64,000 nucleotides of DNA from Sphingomonas sp. (GTDB taxonomy: Bacteria; Pseudomonadota; Alphaproteobacteria; Sphingomonadales; Sphingomonadaceae), in the NCBI GenBank assembly GCA_013001055.1, contig JABDNH010000007.1, positions 124,001 to 188,000 on the forward strand. Direction: 5' to 3'. Of this stretch, positions 52,325 to 62,964 are shown piece after piece. The first letter of the stretch is position 1. Every line of letters begins with the position of its first letter. The position numbers and the translations under genes were made by a program. A model generated the notes under the pieces. That model was not told the origin of the DNA. It saw nothing but the letters and a program-made list of their open reading frames with translations, and made no database searches.

Positions 52325-52989
52325 CAGTTGACCAAGACGCAGCTTTCGCCGCCGGCTTTCACGGCATCGCAGGCCGCTATAGCAGTTGCGCGGTCGGGCG
52401 CCGCTGCACGTAGGCGATGATACAGCCGACCATTGACACGCGCCGTCGGCACATATTTGTCGAGCGCGGCAACTTCGGGGAAGCGCGACGAGAGCAGCAC
52501 CCACGCCGCCTCTGCCTGACGCGCCGAGGTATAGGCCCCCAGCTGGACCAGGACGCCGGCGGGCGCCGCAGTCTCGGCCGGGGTTTCGGCAGGCTGCGTC
52601 GCTACCGGTGGTGGAGGTGCAGGTGTCGGCTCGACCGCGATGACCGGCGTTTCCTCGACCGCCGCAGTATCGATTTCCGAGTAGGTCTCCTCTCCTGCCG
52701 AGGTTGCATAGGCGGTCTCGCTGTCGCCGGCGACATCGAGGCCGCCAGGATCGTCCGGCTGCACCTTGTAGGGGCCCTCGGGCGCGGCGATCAGCTCGGG
52801 TTCCCCACCGATCGGCCCGGCGTCGCGGCCGACGAAAAACATCGTGCCCGCTACCGCCGCCAGCGCGATCAGCACGACCGCGATAAAGGCGATCATCTTG
52901 CGCGCGGAGACGGCCGGCGGCGCGTCCTCGTCATCGACTGCTTCCAGCCAGGGCAGGTCTTCGTCGTAACCGGCGCGGGTTTCCGCCAT
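52324..52989 (-). CDS. SPOR domain-containing membrane protein
   Basis: Single TM then Pro-rich region, C-terminal VQLGAYTSARQAEAAWVLLSSRFP... Confidence 0.85.
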   Translation of the reverse strand: MAETRAGYDEDLPWLEAVDDEDAPPAVSARKMIAFIAVVLIALAAVAGTMFFVGRDAGPIGGEPELIAAPEGPYKVQPDDPGGLDVAGDSETAYATSAGEETYSEIDTAAVEETPVIAVEPTPAPPPPVATQPAETPAETAAPAGVLVQLGAYTSARQAEAAWVLLSSRFPEVAALDKYVPTARVNGRLYHRLRAAAPDRATAIAACDAVKAGGESCVLVN

Positions 52990-54728
52990 CAACGCATCTC
53001 CTCGGCGGCCTCCACCCCCATGATGGCAAGGCCGTTTTTCAGAACCTGCCCTATCGCGCGCGCCAAATAAAGCCGTGCCGCGCTGAGCTCGGGCTGCTGT
53101 TCCAATAGAAAACGCTTGGAGGGATCGTCATTGCCGCGATTCCACGCCGCGTGGAACGCTGCCGCAAGATCGTAGAGATAGAAGGCGATGCGGTGTGGTT
53201 CATGTGCCGCTGCCGCCTGTTCGACGACCCGCGGAAATTGCGCGGCGAATTTAACGACGCCCAGTTCCTCATCGTCAAGAAGCGCCGGATCGGCACCGTC
53301 GGCGCTGATGCCCGCTTCCTTTGCCTTGCGCTCGAGGCTGCAAATCCGCGCATGCGCATATTGCACGTAAAAAACGGGGTTGTCCTTCGAGGCTTCCACC
53401 ACCTTGGCGAAATCGAACTCGAGCGGCGCGTCGGCCTTGCGGGTAAGCATCATGAAACGCACCACGTCCTTGCCGACTTCCTCGACAACGTCCGCAAGGG
53501 TGACGAAATTGCCCGCGCGCTTCGACATTTTGATTGGCTCGCCCGCGCGCAGCAGCTTGACCATCTGCACGATCTTCACGTCGAGATCGACGCGGCCATC
53601 GGTCAGTGCGGTGACTGCCGACTGGATGCGCTTGACCGTCCCGGCATGGTCGGCGCCCCATATATTGACGAGATGGTCCGCCTTCTGCGCCTTTTGCAGG
53701 TGATAAGCGCTGTCGGCCCCGAAATAGGTCCAGCTGCCATCCGACTTGCGCATCGGACGATCCTGGTCGTCGCCAAATTGGGTCGACTTGAACAATGTCA
53801 ATTCAACGGGCTCCCAATCGTCGGGCGTCTCTCCCTTGGGCGCTTCGAGCATGCCGGTGTAGATCAGCCCCTTGGCCTTGAGCGTCTCGAGTGCTTCATC
53901 GACCTTGCCCGACGCCTGCAATTCGGCCTCGGAGGCGAACAGGTCATGATGGATATCAAGCGTCGCCAGGTCGGCGCGAATGCGATCCATCATCAACGCC
54001 ACTACCCGCGGCTTGAATAGCGGCAACCACTCACTCTCCGGCGCTGCCTGATAGGTGTCGCCAAATTCATCGACGAGCGCTGCGCCCACGGGTTTCAAGT
54101 AATCGCCCGGGTAGAACCCCTCGGGAATGTCGCCAATATCCTCGCCCAGCGCCTCGCGGTAGCGCAGGTGCGCCGATCGGGCGAGCGTATCGACCTGACT
54201 GCCCGCATCGTTGACATAATATTCGCGCGTGACCGCATAGCCCGCTGCTTCAAGCAGCGCGGCGAGCGCATCGCCCACGACCGCGCCGCGGCAATGTCCC
54301 ATATGCATCGGGCCGGTCGGATTGGCGCTGACATATTCGACGTTGACGCGCTGCCCGTCACCCATCGCGCTCTTGCCGAAATCGTCGCCGGCGGCATGGA
54401 TCGTCTTGAGTTCGTCCTGCCACACCCCGCAATCGAGCCGGATATTGATAAAACCCGGACCGGCGATATCGACGGTGGTCACGCCGTCCACCGCTTCCAG
54501 CTTGGGCGCGATCTTCTCGGCCAGCGCACGCGGATTGGACTTGGCGTGCTTTGCCAGCACCATCGCGGCATTGGTTGCTAGGTCGCCATGCGCAGGATCG
54601 CGCGGTGGCTCGACCGCGATATTCTTGCGATCGAGGTCATCCGGCAGGTCGCCGGCCGCGGTCAGTTCATCGAGGATGGTACCAATCGCGGCACCGAAAC
54701 GAGCATAAAGGGACACGATATTTTCCAT
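52989..54728 (-). CDS. argS: Arginyl-tRNA synthetase
   Basis: [46 protein letters not shown]. Confidence 0.96.
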   Translation of the reverse strand: MENIVSLYARFGAAIGTILDELTAAGDLPDDLDRKNIAVEPPRDPAHGDLATNAAMVLAKHAKSNPRALAEKIAPKLEAVDGVTTVDIAGPGFINIRLDCGVWQDELKTIHAAGDDFGKSAMGDGQRVNVEYVSANPTGPMHMGHCRGAVVGDALAALLEAAGYAVTREYYVNDAGSQVDTLARSAHLRYREALGEDIGDIPEGFYPGDYLKPVGAALVDEFGDTYQAAPESEWLPLFKPRVVALMMDRIRADLATLDIHHDLFASEAELQASGKVDEALETLKAKGLIYTGMLEAPKGETPDDWEPVELTLFKSTQFGDDQDRPMRKSDGSWTYFGADSAYHLQKAQKADHLVNIWGADHAGTVKRIQSAVTALTDGRVDLDVKIVQMVKLLRAGEPIKMSKRAGNFVTLADVVEEVGKDVVRFMMLTRKADAPLEFDFAKVVEASKDNPVFYVQYAHARICSLERKAKEAGISADGADPALLDDEELGVVKFAAQFPRVVEQAAAAHEPHRIAFYLYDLAAAFHAAWNRGNDDPSKRFLLEQQPELSAARLYLARAIGQVLKNGLAIMGVEAAEEMR

Positions 54729-54812
54729 TGAATCTGGTGTTGGCTCGGCCTCTAGCGAATGGCGCCGCCCATCGCAATTGAACCATTTGGCCAGATTGGC
54801 CCACTATAGGGC

Positions 54813-55361
54813 ATGAAAAAAGGGGCAAACCGCGACAAGACACAGGCGCTGACCGCCTACCTGGTGGTCGCGGCGCGCGATGGGAATCGCGGCGCGCTCG
54901 GTGACCTGGTGCGTCTCTGGCACCCGCGTTTCATCGCCCATGGCTGGCGGTTGACCGGGCGCCGCGAGGCTGCCGAGGATGCGGTGCAATCGGCGTGGCG
55001 CGATATCGTGCGCGGCATTGCAAAGTTGCGCGATGAAAGCGCTTTTGCCCCCTGGGCGTACCGAATCGTGACACGCGCCGCCAAGCGCCAGGCCGGACGC
55101 GAGTTGCCGGCCGCCTCCCCCGATACCGAGATCGAGGACGATCGCGATGGACCGGAGGAGGCCAGTCGACACGCCGAATTGCGCTGCGCCATCCGCGCGC
55201 TTCCCGCCGGCCAGCGCGCCGCCATCGCGCTGCACTATTTCGAGGGCCTGACCGTGGCCGAGACCGCAGTCGCCCTCTCGATTCCCGCAGGAACTGCCAA
55301 GACCCGACTCATGCATGCGCGCGCCAAGTTGCGTGCTTTTTACGAAGGAGACGAGAAATGA
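54813..55361 (+). CDS. ECF-family RNA polymerase sigma factor
   Basis: AAEDAVQSAWRDIVRGIAKLRDESAFAPWAYRIVTR..LPAGQRAAIALHYFEGLTVAETAVALSIPAGTAKTRLMHARAKL. Confidence 0.9.
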   Translation: MKKGANRDKTQALTAYLVVAARDGNRGALGDLVRLWHPRFIAHGWRLTGRREAAEDAVQSAWRDIVRGIAKLRDESAFAPWAYRIVTRAAKRQAGRELPAASPDTEIEDDRDGPEEASRHAELRCAIRALPAGQRAAIALHYFEGLTVAETAVALSIPAGTAKTRLMHARAKLRAFYEGDEK

Positions 55362-55726
55362 GCGATATCGACAAGCTGATCGATGACGCGCTCGATGCCG
55401 AAGAGCGCGACCTGATGCACCGTATCGGCGATGAACCTGACTATTTCACCCAAGTCTTCGGTATCTTCCGCGGGAAGACCGGATGGGCATCGGTTGTGCT
55501 GGTCGTTGTCCAGCTGCTGATGTTCATCGCCGGGGTGTGGATGGCGCTGCGTTTCTTCGACGCCACGAGCCCGCTCGAAGCGCTGCGATGGGGGCTGCCG
55601 GCAGCGACGCTAATCCTCATGGCGCTGATCGTGAAGATGGCCTTCTGGCCACAAATCCACATCCAGCGCCTGTCACAGGAGCTCAAACGGGTCGAACTTC
55701 AGCTTGTGCGCTTGCGGAAAGACTAG
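55358..55726 (+). CDS. Two-TM protein cotranscribed with ECF sigma factor (DUF6768-like; candidate anti-sigma)
   Basis: ATGA overlap with sigma gene; MSDIDKLIDDALDAEERDLMHRIGDEPDYFTQVFGIFRGKTGW + two TM segments. Confidence 0.7.
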   Translation: MSDIDKLIDDALDAEERDLMHRIGDEPDYFTQVFGIFRGKTGWASVVLVVVQLLMFIAGVWMALRFFDATSPLEALRWGLPAATLILMALIVKMAFWPQIHIQRLSQELKRVELQLVRLRKD

Positions 55727-56247
55727 TTCGAGGCGCCGACTGTGACGATACGAAAATCGGTCGGGCGCGGGCCTGTCGTCACCATCTGGACGGCGGGTCG
55801 CGTCTCGGTCGGGTCCGGATCGATGGCAAAGCCATTGCCGAACGCGAAATGGCTGTGATCGCCTTCGTTGAGGCTTTCGACCAACCGGAAGCCGGCGGCG
55901 CGGAAGGCGCGGTCGACCTGGCGATGTGACACGCCGGGGCGCAAAACGACATCGATCGCGCGGTTGCGCAGGTGGTAGCTGTTGCGCGCGCCGCCGACGC
56001 GTCGATTATGCGCAGGGCTACGGAAAGTCGACGTCACCCGCCCATACTGGCGCGCGATCGAAACGGCGCCATCGATCTCGAATGCGGCGTCGCGCATCGG
56101 TGTCACGATCTTGAGATTGCTGTCGGTCATGCGCCCGCCATCGACGGTCCGGATGCCGAAATCTGTCGACCGCTGCGTCGGCGCTTCCTGCGCCACTGCC
56201 GAACCGGCAACGCCAACAGTCGCTATGATCGCGAGAATCGCGCGCAT
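55723..56247 (-). CDS. Secreted M15A/YcbK-like D-Ala-D-Ala carboxypeptidase-like protein
   Basis: TSTFRSPAHNRRVGGARNSYHLRNRAIDVVL..GDHSHFAFG. Confidence 0.8.
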   Translation of the reverse strand: MRAILAIIATVGVAGSAVAQEAPTQRSTDFGIRTVDGGRMTDSNLKIVTPMRDAAFEIDGAVSIARQYGRVTSTFRSPAHNRRVGGARNSYHLRNRAIDVVLRPGVSHRQVDRAFRAAGFRLVESLNEGDHSHFAFGNGFAIDPDPTETRPAVQMVTTGPRPTDFRIVTVGASN

Positions 56248-56306
56248 ATTCCCCTCCACTGTGTGGAGCTCTGTATAATATAAGTTAACCGATTCGGGAA
56301 ACCCCG

Positions 56307-57443
56307 TCAGCCCACCAGTGTCCCGTTAAGGGCCAAGGGAGCCGTTTCGGGGAAGAGAATGCTTCCCACCCGCCGCGGATCGAGATCGAAATGCTGGCCA
56401 ATTGCAGTCGTGGCCAACGCGTCGAATCCGGTCGTCGGCAGCACGTCGCGATCCTGGTAAAGCCGCGACAGGCCGGGCCAGTTGCCGCCCACGCGGCCAC
56501 CCCTAACGCCGCCGCCCAGCAGCATCGCGAGCGCGCCGGTACCATGATCAGTCCCATTGGTACCGTTCAAGGCGGCTGTCCGCCCGAATTCGGTGGCGAC
56601 CATCACCAGCGTGTCGGTCCACTCCGCGCCAAGGCCAGCCTGCAGCGCGCCGATCAGCGAATCGATCTGACCCAACTGGCCATTGAGACGACCAGGCTGC
56701 GCGAAATGCGTGTCCCAGCCATCGCTTTCGATCATCAGCACCTTCGCGCCATCCGGGCCTGCCAGCATGCGCGCCGCCAGTTCGCCCAGCGCAGCGCCAT
56801 TGCGCGCTGCAGAGGCATCCCCCGCCATTTCGCGCGCCATCTGCGCCTCAGCCCAAAGCGGCCCCAGCTGTGCGTCTTCGGCATAAAGGCTGCCGATCCG
56901 GCTCATCAGGTCGTAGCTGGCATCAGGCAGGCGTGAGGGTGCATAGCTTGCTACCGGCACGTCGCCGCGCAGTGCCAGCGGCACGGTGGGCGCCAACGCA
57001 AGCCCGCGTCCGCCCAGCAGGCCCACGGTTCGGTTCAGCCAGCCATCCTTCAATTGGTAGGCCTTGGCACCGCCCGTCTCGATGACGTTCTGGGCATCGA
57101 AGTGCGACCGGTCGCGATACGGCGTGGCCACTGCCGGTATGAACAGCGCTTGTCCGGCATCGCTGAGCGCGGCGACATTCGTCATCGCTTCATGGAGCCG
57201 GAAGTTGCCATCGACCTTGTGACCCGCCATCGCGGCTTCGCCTTGCTCTCGTCGCAAGGCCGTCCAGCGCGGATCGGTCACCGGTGCCAGCGTGGCAAGG
57301 CCGTCGGCGGCACCGCGTTGCAGGATGAAGACAAATCGCTTGTGGGTGTCGGCGTTGGCGCTGCCGGCTACGGCGAGGCCCGGCACAGCAAATGCTCCAA
57401 GCCCGACAGCCCCGCTCTTGAGTATCGTTCTACGATTAAACAT
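56307..57443 (-). CDS. DUF1501 protein with Tat-type signal
   Basis: MFNRRTILKSGAVGLGAFAVPGLAVAG; FILQRGAADGLATLAP; ATEFGRTAALNGTNGTDHGTG. Confidence 0.88.
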   Translation of the reverse strand: MFNRRTILKSGAVGLGAFAVPGLAVAGSANADTHKRFVFILQRGAADGLATLAPVTDPRWTALRREQGEAAMAGHKVDGNFRLHEAMTNVAALSDAGQALFIPAVATPYRDRSHFDAQNVIETGGAKAYQLKDGWLNRTVGLLGGRGLALAPTVPLALRGDVPVASYAPSRLPDASYDLMSRIGSLYAEDAQLGPLWAEAQMAREMAGDASAARNGAALGELAARMLAGPDGAKVLMIESDGWDTHFAQPGRLNGQLGQIDSLIGALQAGLGAEWTDTLVMVATEFGRTAALNGTNGTDHGTGALAMLLGGGVRGGRVGGNWPGLSRLYQDRDVLPTTGFDALATTAIGQHFDLDPRRVGSILFPETAPLALNGTLVG

Positions 57444-57444
57444 T

Positions 57445-58845
57445 TTATCTCCGCAACATTTCCGGGCTTGCAAGAAAGAGGGCCAGACCGGTAGCCGGGC
57501 TCTCGGCGCGACGGATGGCTTGGGCGCTATTTTCGCTCAGCCTTTCGCCCAGGATGGCAGGCGCGAGCTGACGTGCATCGACCCCTCTCGCGGCCAGATC
57601 GGCCACCCGCTGTGCGACTTCCACGCGGCGCACCAATGCATCGGGTGCTGCCCACGCCGCCGCCTTGTCGTCCCAACCGGCCGGGCTGGGCGGTTGCCAG
57701 ACAGGCTGGGCGAGTTCGTTCAGCGCGCCGAACATCACCCGCCCTTCGATCTCGCGTGCGCCCACCGCGCGCAGCGACGCAATCGTCCAGTCCCACGGAT
57801 CGCGAAATTTTGGCGTTTCGGTATTCCAGGCTTCAGGGCTGTCGATGATCGCCCGATAAACGGTCGGCAGGTGCCCGTTGCTGTCGAGAAAAGCGCGCTC
57901 CAATCGCGCCACCATGCTTGCCGGCGGGTCATCGGCAGCAAAGTGCCGCGCCAGCTTGGTCGCGATATGCCGAGCCGTCGCAGGATGACGCGCCAGCATT
58001 TTCAGCATTGCCTCGCCTTGTTCACGCCCGTCACTTGCGTAGCCATTACCAAGCAGCGTGCGCGTGCCGGGCTCGTGCATGCCGGCAATGAAGGTGAAGT
58101 CGCCGGGTTCGTCTTGGGAGAAGCGCTGCAACGGCCCGCGCAGCAGTCCTGCCACCGTCCATCCGGTGAGCGCCCGCGCAAGCTCGGTTACATCATCCTG
58201 GCTGTATCCCGACCGCACACCCAGCGTGTGCAACTCTAGGATTTCGCGCGCCAGGTTTTCGTTCAGCCCGCGTTCCTGCCCGCGCCGCCGCGCAAAGCGT
58301 GCAAAACGGCTATTGGGGCCGAGCGAGAATGACTGGTCGAGATAAATCAGCATCGCCGGATGCTGTTCGGCCGCCAATAACAAGTCCTCGAAGCGCCCTA
58401 GGACATTGGGGCGGATGGCATCGAACTCCATCACCCCCGCCATACCGAAGACCCCGACCTTACGGGCCGAGGTAGCGAAATGGTTCGACCAGAAATGTAC
58501 CATCCGTTCGATAAAGGGGGTCTGGGTCGTTAGCGCCGAAGCGGTGCGGCTCTCGATCAGCGCCATGCCGTCGGTCAACATGTTTTGCCGTGCTTGCCGC
58601 CGCACTACCTGTTCGGGATCGTCCATCCCGGTCCCGCTTTCGCGCTCGCGGCGCAGCCTTTCCAGCGTGGCGTAAAAGCTCGCGATCTTGTCCGCGACCT
58701 GCCGCCGCGTCGGCGGAGTTCCGGGCACGGTGGGCTCGAACCAGTCGAGCTGCGCCGCGAGCCATTCGCGCGCATCGCCGTTGGCCTCTTCATCGCCGCG
58801 GGGGCCGAGCCCAAAGCGGCCCATTGCATGTAGCAACTCGGACAT
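57445..58845 (-). CDS. DUF1800 protein
   Basis: FIERMVHFWSNHFATSARK..LNENLAREILELHTLGVRSGYSQDDVTELARALTGWT. Confidence 0.9.
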   Translation of the reverse strand: MSELLHAMGRFGLGPRGDEEANGDAREWLAAQLDWFEPTVPGTPPTRRQVADKIASFYATLERLRRERESGTGMDDPEQVVRRQARQNMLTDGMALIESRTASALTTQTPFIERMVHFWSNHFATSARKVGVFGMAGVMEFDAIRPNVLGRFEDLLLAAEQHPAMLIYLDQSFSLGPNSRFARFARRRGQERGLNENLAREILELHTLGVRSGYSQDDVTELARALTGWTVAGLLRGPLQRFSQDEPGDFTFIAGMHEPGTRTLLGNGYASDGREQGEAMLKMLARHPATARHIATKLARHFAADDPPASMVARLERAFLDSNGHLPTVYRAIIDSPEAWNTETPKFRDPWDWTIASLRAVGAREIEGRVMFGALNELAQPVWQPPSPAGWDDKAAAWAAPDALVRRVEVAQRVADLAARGVDARQLAPAILGERLSENSAQAIRRAESPATGLALFLASPEMLRR

Positions 58846-58906
58846 TATCGTCTCCTGTTGCTGCCCTTATGACTGGAAATGGCGGATTTACGCCAGTTTC
58901 AAGCTG

Positions 58907-59404
58907 TCACAAAATGTCGCCGTCGGGGCCGGTGCGCTCGTCCCATTCACCCTCGGCTGCGCGACGCGCGCCATCGACGATGCGCCACTGCCGTTCGAAC
59001 CACCAGAAAGCGAGGCCTACGGAGGCGCCGATGATCACCCCGGGGTCCGCCCAAACGAACCCGCCTGGCGGCATCAACCGCTGCCACAACAGGAATAGCA
59101 GCATCGAATAGAGGAGGCGTCCGGCGATCGCCCCCATGATAACCGCGGCAATCGGCACCCACCAGGCGCGCCAGCTGTCCCCGACCGCTTCGGCTGCGGG
59201 CAGGCCGAACAGGACGATCCCAATCGCCGCGATGGGTGTGATGAAAGCAGCGGCCACCAAGTAACCGAGCGCAATCCCCGCCGGGCCACCGAAAAAGAAC
59301 GTGCCGCCCAGCATGGCCATGCCAAGCCAGATCGCGGATCCCAGAAAACTTCCGGCCATCGCGGCCATGATGATGGGGCGCTTGGCGGAAAAGGGTCGGG
59401 TCAT
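58907..59404 (-). CDS. Hypothetical membrane protein
   Basis: Four hydrophobic segments, ATGA overlap with downstream partner. Confidence 0.65.
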   Translation of the reverse strand: MTRPFSAKRPIIMAAMAGSFLGSAIWLGMAMLGGTFFFGGPAGIALGYLVAAAFITPIAAIGIVLFGLPAAEAVGDSWRAWWVPIAAVIMGAIAGRLLYSMLLFLLWQRLMPPGGFVWADPGVIIGASVGLAFWWFERQWRIVDGARRAAEGEWDERTGPDGDIL

Positions 59405-60069
59405 ACCCCGTTGACCCTCGCCGGCTTGGCAGCGCGGGCGCGAAGGTCGCGGTTATGATGCACGCGCGTTCCCGGCTTGCTCCAACTCAACATCTTGGCC
59501 ATCGCCTCGGCAACGACCGAGGCATCGATCGCCTGAAATTTCTCGAGCGGCCCGCGCAGCAACAGGTTTGTCACCGGCGAGATTAAAATCCCCAACCTCT
59601 CCTTGAACCGCCGCTCGGGCCCACGATCTCCGCGCAGCAGGCCCGGCCGAACGATATCAAGCCGCTGGAACCCGAGCGCCTTCAAATCCTCTTCCATCAG
59701 CCCCTTTATCTTGAGGTAGCGGTTGGAAGAGCCGGCGTTTGCCATACTGGAGGAGACGACGATCAGGTGCCGCGCTCCCGCGGCCTTGGCCGCGCGCGCA
59801 AAATTCACCACCGCGTGACGATCGATCGCTTCATAGGCCTCCCAGTCGGGTGTCTTGGCCCTGGTTGTTCCGATGGTAGCAATCGCGACATCAATGCGCT
59901 CGCCTGCAAGCATCGCCGGCCACTCTTCCATGCTACCCAACTTCTCGCGCCAACCGTCGCGCTCGGGCAGCGTTGCGCGACGCGACAGGCTCAGCAGCTC
60001 GTGCTTGCCAAGATGGCCCAGCAAGTGCGAACCGATCAGACCCGAAGAACCAATGAGCGCGATGCGCAT
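59401..60069 (-). CDS. NAD(P)H-binding epimerase-like protein (atypical SDR)
   Basis: MRIALIGSSGLIGSHLLGHL; HLIVVSSSMANAGSSNRYLKIKGLMEEDLKALGFQRLDIVRPGLLRG. Confidence 0.82.
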   Translation of the reverse strand: MRIALIGSSGLIGSHLLGHLGKHELLSLSRRATLPERDGWREKLGSMEEWPAMLAGERIDVAIATIGTTRAKTPDWEAYEAIDRHAVVNFARAAKAAGARHLIVVSSSMANAGSSNRYLKIKGLMEEDLKALGFQRLDIVRPGLLRGDRGPERRFKERLGILISPVTNLLLRGPLEKFQAIDASVVAEAMAKMLSWSKPGTRVHHNRDLRARAAKPARVNGV

Positions 60070-60070
60070 G

Positions 60071-61273
60071 CTAGAACCGGTCCTCCAGATCGGTCTTGCC
60101 GATCCATTCTTCGTGGCGGGCGATGGCGAAGGGATCCGTCATGCCGGCAATATAGTCGATGATCCCGCGAAGACGAGCCTCCTCGCCTTCCCCGCGCTGC
60201 CAGCCATCGGGAAGTTCGCCAGGGTTCTCGATAAGATAGTCGGCGAGGTTGGCGATGATGCGATGCGCCTCCACGCGCACCGGCTTGAGCGGCGGGCTGT
60301 CGTACAGATTGTCGTAGAGATGGCGCTTCAACGCACGTTCCTCGTCGCGCATCCGGTCCGAAAAACCGACAAGCTGGCGGCCCGCTTCGCGCACGTCCGC
60401 TGCGGTTTCCACTCCTGCATACGTCACGCGCCGCCGCGTTTCGGCGAGCACGTCACCGACCATCGTACCGATCATGTCGCGCACGAGCGCCGCGCGTTTG
60501 CGATCGATGTCCAGCCCCGGATGACGCGCTTCGATGGCGTCCCAGTGGCGTCTTGGCAATGGCAGTTCGAGCAGAGCATCAAGATCGAGGATCCCGGCGC
60601 GCAGACCATCGTCGATGTCATGATTGTCGTAGGCAATATCGTCAGCGATCGCCGCCAATTGTGCTTCCAGGCCTGGCCACTTCTGGAGATCGAGCGGATA
60701 CGCCGCATCGGCCTCGGCGAGCGCCCAGTGCGGGATGATGACCGGCCCGTTATGCTTGGCGAGACCCTCCAGCATCTCCCATGACAGGTTCAGCCCATCG
60801 AAGCCGGGATACGGGCATTCGAGCAAGCTCAGCAGCCGGATCGAATGCGCATTATGGTCGAACCCGCCAACCGCGACGAGCTTTTCCTCAAGCGCGTCTT
60901 CGCCGGCATGACCGAAGGGCGGATGGCCGAGGTCATGGGCGAGGCACAGCGCTTCGGTCAGGTCCTCGTTCAGCTCCAGCGCGCGGGCCATGGCGCGGCC
61001 GATCTGCGCAACTTCCAGGCTGTGGGTGAGGCGGACCCGGTAGTGATCGCCATCGGGCGCGATGAATACCTGCGTCTTATGGCGCAGGCGGCGAAAGCTG
61101 GCCGAATGAATGATGCGATCACGATCGCGCTGGAAAGCGTCGCGCGGCCCACGCGGGCCCCGGTCATCTTCGCAATAAAGGCGCCCGCGCGATGCCGCGG
61201 GATCAGACGCCAGCCCCCCAAGCGCCACGTTTACAGTTCTTCGATCTTCAATCGCGCCGGGTTTCGCTGCCAT
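60071..61273 (-). CDS. dgt: dGTP triphosphohydrolase-like HD protein
   Basis: RDRIIHSASFRRLRHKTQVF..RLTHSLEVAQIGRAMAR..LCLAHDLGHPPFGHAGE. Confidence 0.93.
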   Translation of the reverse strand: MAAKPGAIEDRRTVNVALGGLASDPAASRGRLYCEDDRGPRGPRDAFQRDRDRIIHSASFRRLRHKTQVFIAPDGDHYRVRLTHSLEVAQIGRAMARALELNEDLTEALCLAHDLGHPPFGHAGEDALEEKLVAVGGFDHNAHSIRLLSLLECPYPGFDGLNLSWEMLEGLAKHNGPVIIPHWALAEADAAYPLDLQKWPGLEAQLAAIADDIAYDNHDIDDGLRAGILDLDALLELPLPRRHWDAIEARHPGLDIDRKRAALVRDMIGTMVGDVLAETRRRVTYAGVETAADVREAGRQLVGFSDRMRDEERALKRHLYDNLYDSPPLKPVRVEAHRIIANLADYLIENPGELPDGWQRGEGEEARLRGIIDYIAGMTDPFAIARHEEWIGKTDLEDRF

Positions 61274-62859
61274 GCAAAACTGTCGACGCCCTGCGCTTTG
61301 AGCTTGTTGACCATCTCCTGCGCCTGCGCGCGGTTATCGAACGGACCAACCAGCAGCCGGAAGAATTCGACGCCTTGCGTCACGTGCCCCTTTTGCCCGT
61401 CGAGCGCGCCATTGGCAGCGCGGCGGAGGCGACGCCATTCATAGGACATTGCATCCTGACGGCCACCCGCAAGCTGCACCCAATGCGTGCCCGTGACGCC
61501 GATGTCAGGCGCGGCGGCACGCTGCGGCGGCGCGGTCTCGACCTTGGGCTGGGGCGCTGGCGGCGCCTCGTACTTTGGTCGCGGCGCCGGCGGCGGCAGG
61601 TTCGATAGCGTTTCGTCGATGCTGGCCAGACGCGTCTGCTCGGTCCGCGCGTCGGTTTCCAATTCGGGCGGCGTTGCAGGTGGCAGGTCGACCCTGTCGA
61701 CGCGGCTTTCGCGCGCCGTTTCGCCCGAAGGCAGGCTGAAGCCGGGCGCTTGGGCCGGTCGTTGAGTCTCATCGCGTTCGCCGAGCGACGGGCGCGGCGC
61801 GAGCGCATCGCGCGCGTCGCCGGGCGCTTCGGGTTTACCCGCATCGGTGATTTCCACCAGCTCGTAACGGCGATCGACCCCGTGCGGCGTCGGGCGTTCG
61901 ATCGTGATCTCCTTGAAGACACGGCGAGGACGCGTCGACGACGATTGCGCAGGTGGATCGCTGCGTTCGGCGGTACGCTCGGGCGCACGCTGCGCACGCG
62001 TGGGCGAACTGCGGCGCGGCGCGGGCGGCGGGGTCGGTGTCGCCTCTGCGACGCGTGTTTGCGTCCGCGGCGGCGTCGGCGGTGTCGTGTTGCCTTGGTC
62101 GGCGCTGCGGTCGGCGGTGGTCGGGAAACGACCCAAATGCACGGCCGCGGCCTTTTGGGCGCTGCCAAGCGAAGGGAGCATGCGCAAGAACGGGTCGATC
62201 TGGTCGCCCGTGCCGGGCATGGCATAGTCGATCGCCCGACGCGCGCCGTCGAGATCGCCGGTCAGTGCGAGCACAAAGGCGCGGCTACGCTGCGCGCCGC
62301 TATCACCCTTGTTCAGCAAGGGTTGGAGAAAGGCGATCGCGGCGGTGCGTTCGCCTTGCATGGCAAGGTTCAGCGCCAAGCGACGCCGCGCGTCAGCATC
62401 GCGTTCGCGGCCAAGGCCCGCGCGATACTCCGCTTCGGCGGCTTTCAGATTGCCCCGAAGGTCGTAGGCTAACCCGCGATCGACGCCGAATTGCGACGGT
62501 GTGCCACCTCGTTCTTCAGCAGCAGCAAAATAGGCCAGCGCGCGTTCGGCTTCACCAGCCTGCGCCATAGCGGCGCCCATGCCGGCCTGGGGCCTTGGAT
62601 CATCGGGCCTGAGATCAGCAGCGCGGCCGAAAAAGCCGCCCGCAGCCTGTAGGTCGCCCAGCGTCACCGACGCCTGACCAGCCTTCATCAACGCATCGAA
62701 ATCGCGCGGATTGGATGCAAGCACCTGCAGCGCTTCCTTCAGCGCATCAGGCGCAGTCTGCTGTGCGAGGGTTGCAGCTGCGGGGACAGAAAAAGTCGTG
62801 GCCGGAAGAAGCGCGGCCAGCGCGGCTCCGGCAAGGGATGGGAAGATTAATCTATGCAT
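61231..62859 (-). CDS. TPR + SPOR domain secreted protein
   Basis: Signal peptide, TPR-like repeats, Pro-rich linker, C-terminal HWVQLAGGRQ...FFRLLVGPFDNRAQAQEMVNKLKAQGVDSFAW. Confidence 0.85.
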   Translation of the reverse strand: MHRLIFPSLAGAALAALLPATTFSVPAAATLAQQTAPDALKEALQVLASNPRDFDALMKAGQASVTLGDLQAAGGFFGRAADLRPDDPRPQAGMGAAMAQAGEAERALAYFAAAEERGGTPSQFGVDRGLAYDLRGNLKAAEAEYRAGLGRERDADARRRLALNLAMQGERTAAIAFLQPLLNKGDSGAQRSRAFVLALTGDLDGARRAIDYAMPGTGDQIDPFLRMLPSLGSAQKAAAVHLGRFPTTADRSADQGNTTPPTPPRTQTRVAEATPTPPPAPRRSSPTRAQRAPERTAERSDPPAQSSSTRPRRVFKEITIERPTPHGVDRRYELVEITDAGKPEAPGDARDALAPRPSLGERDETQRPAQAPGFSLPSGETARESRVDRVDLPPATPPELETDARTEQTRLASIDETLSNLPPPAPRPKYEAPPAPQPKVETAPPQRAAAPDIGVTGTHWVQLAGGRQDAMSYEWRRLRRAANGALDGQKGHVTQGVEFFRLLVGPFDNRAQAQEMVNKLKAQGVDSFAWQRNPARLKIEEL

Positions 62860-62928
62860 CGCGTGCTCATGCCAGATGCTTGCTGTCGATGGGATGACCA
62901 ATTGCCCGGTAACGCCAACCCGTGTGAC

Positions 62929-62956
62929 GAAAGGGACGAGCCGAGGCCCGTCCCTA
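62929..62956 (-). terminator. Rho-independent terminator of ftsZ
   Basis: Minus strand GGGACGggcctcggctCGTCCC followed by TTTC. Confidence 0.6.
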
Positions 62957-62964
62957 TCATGGTT

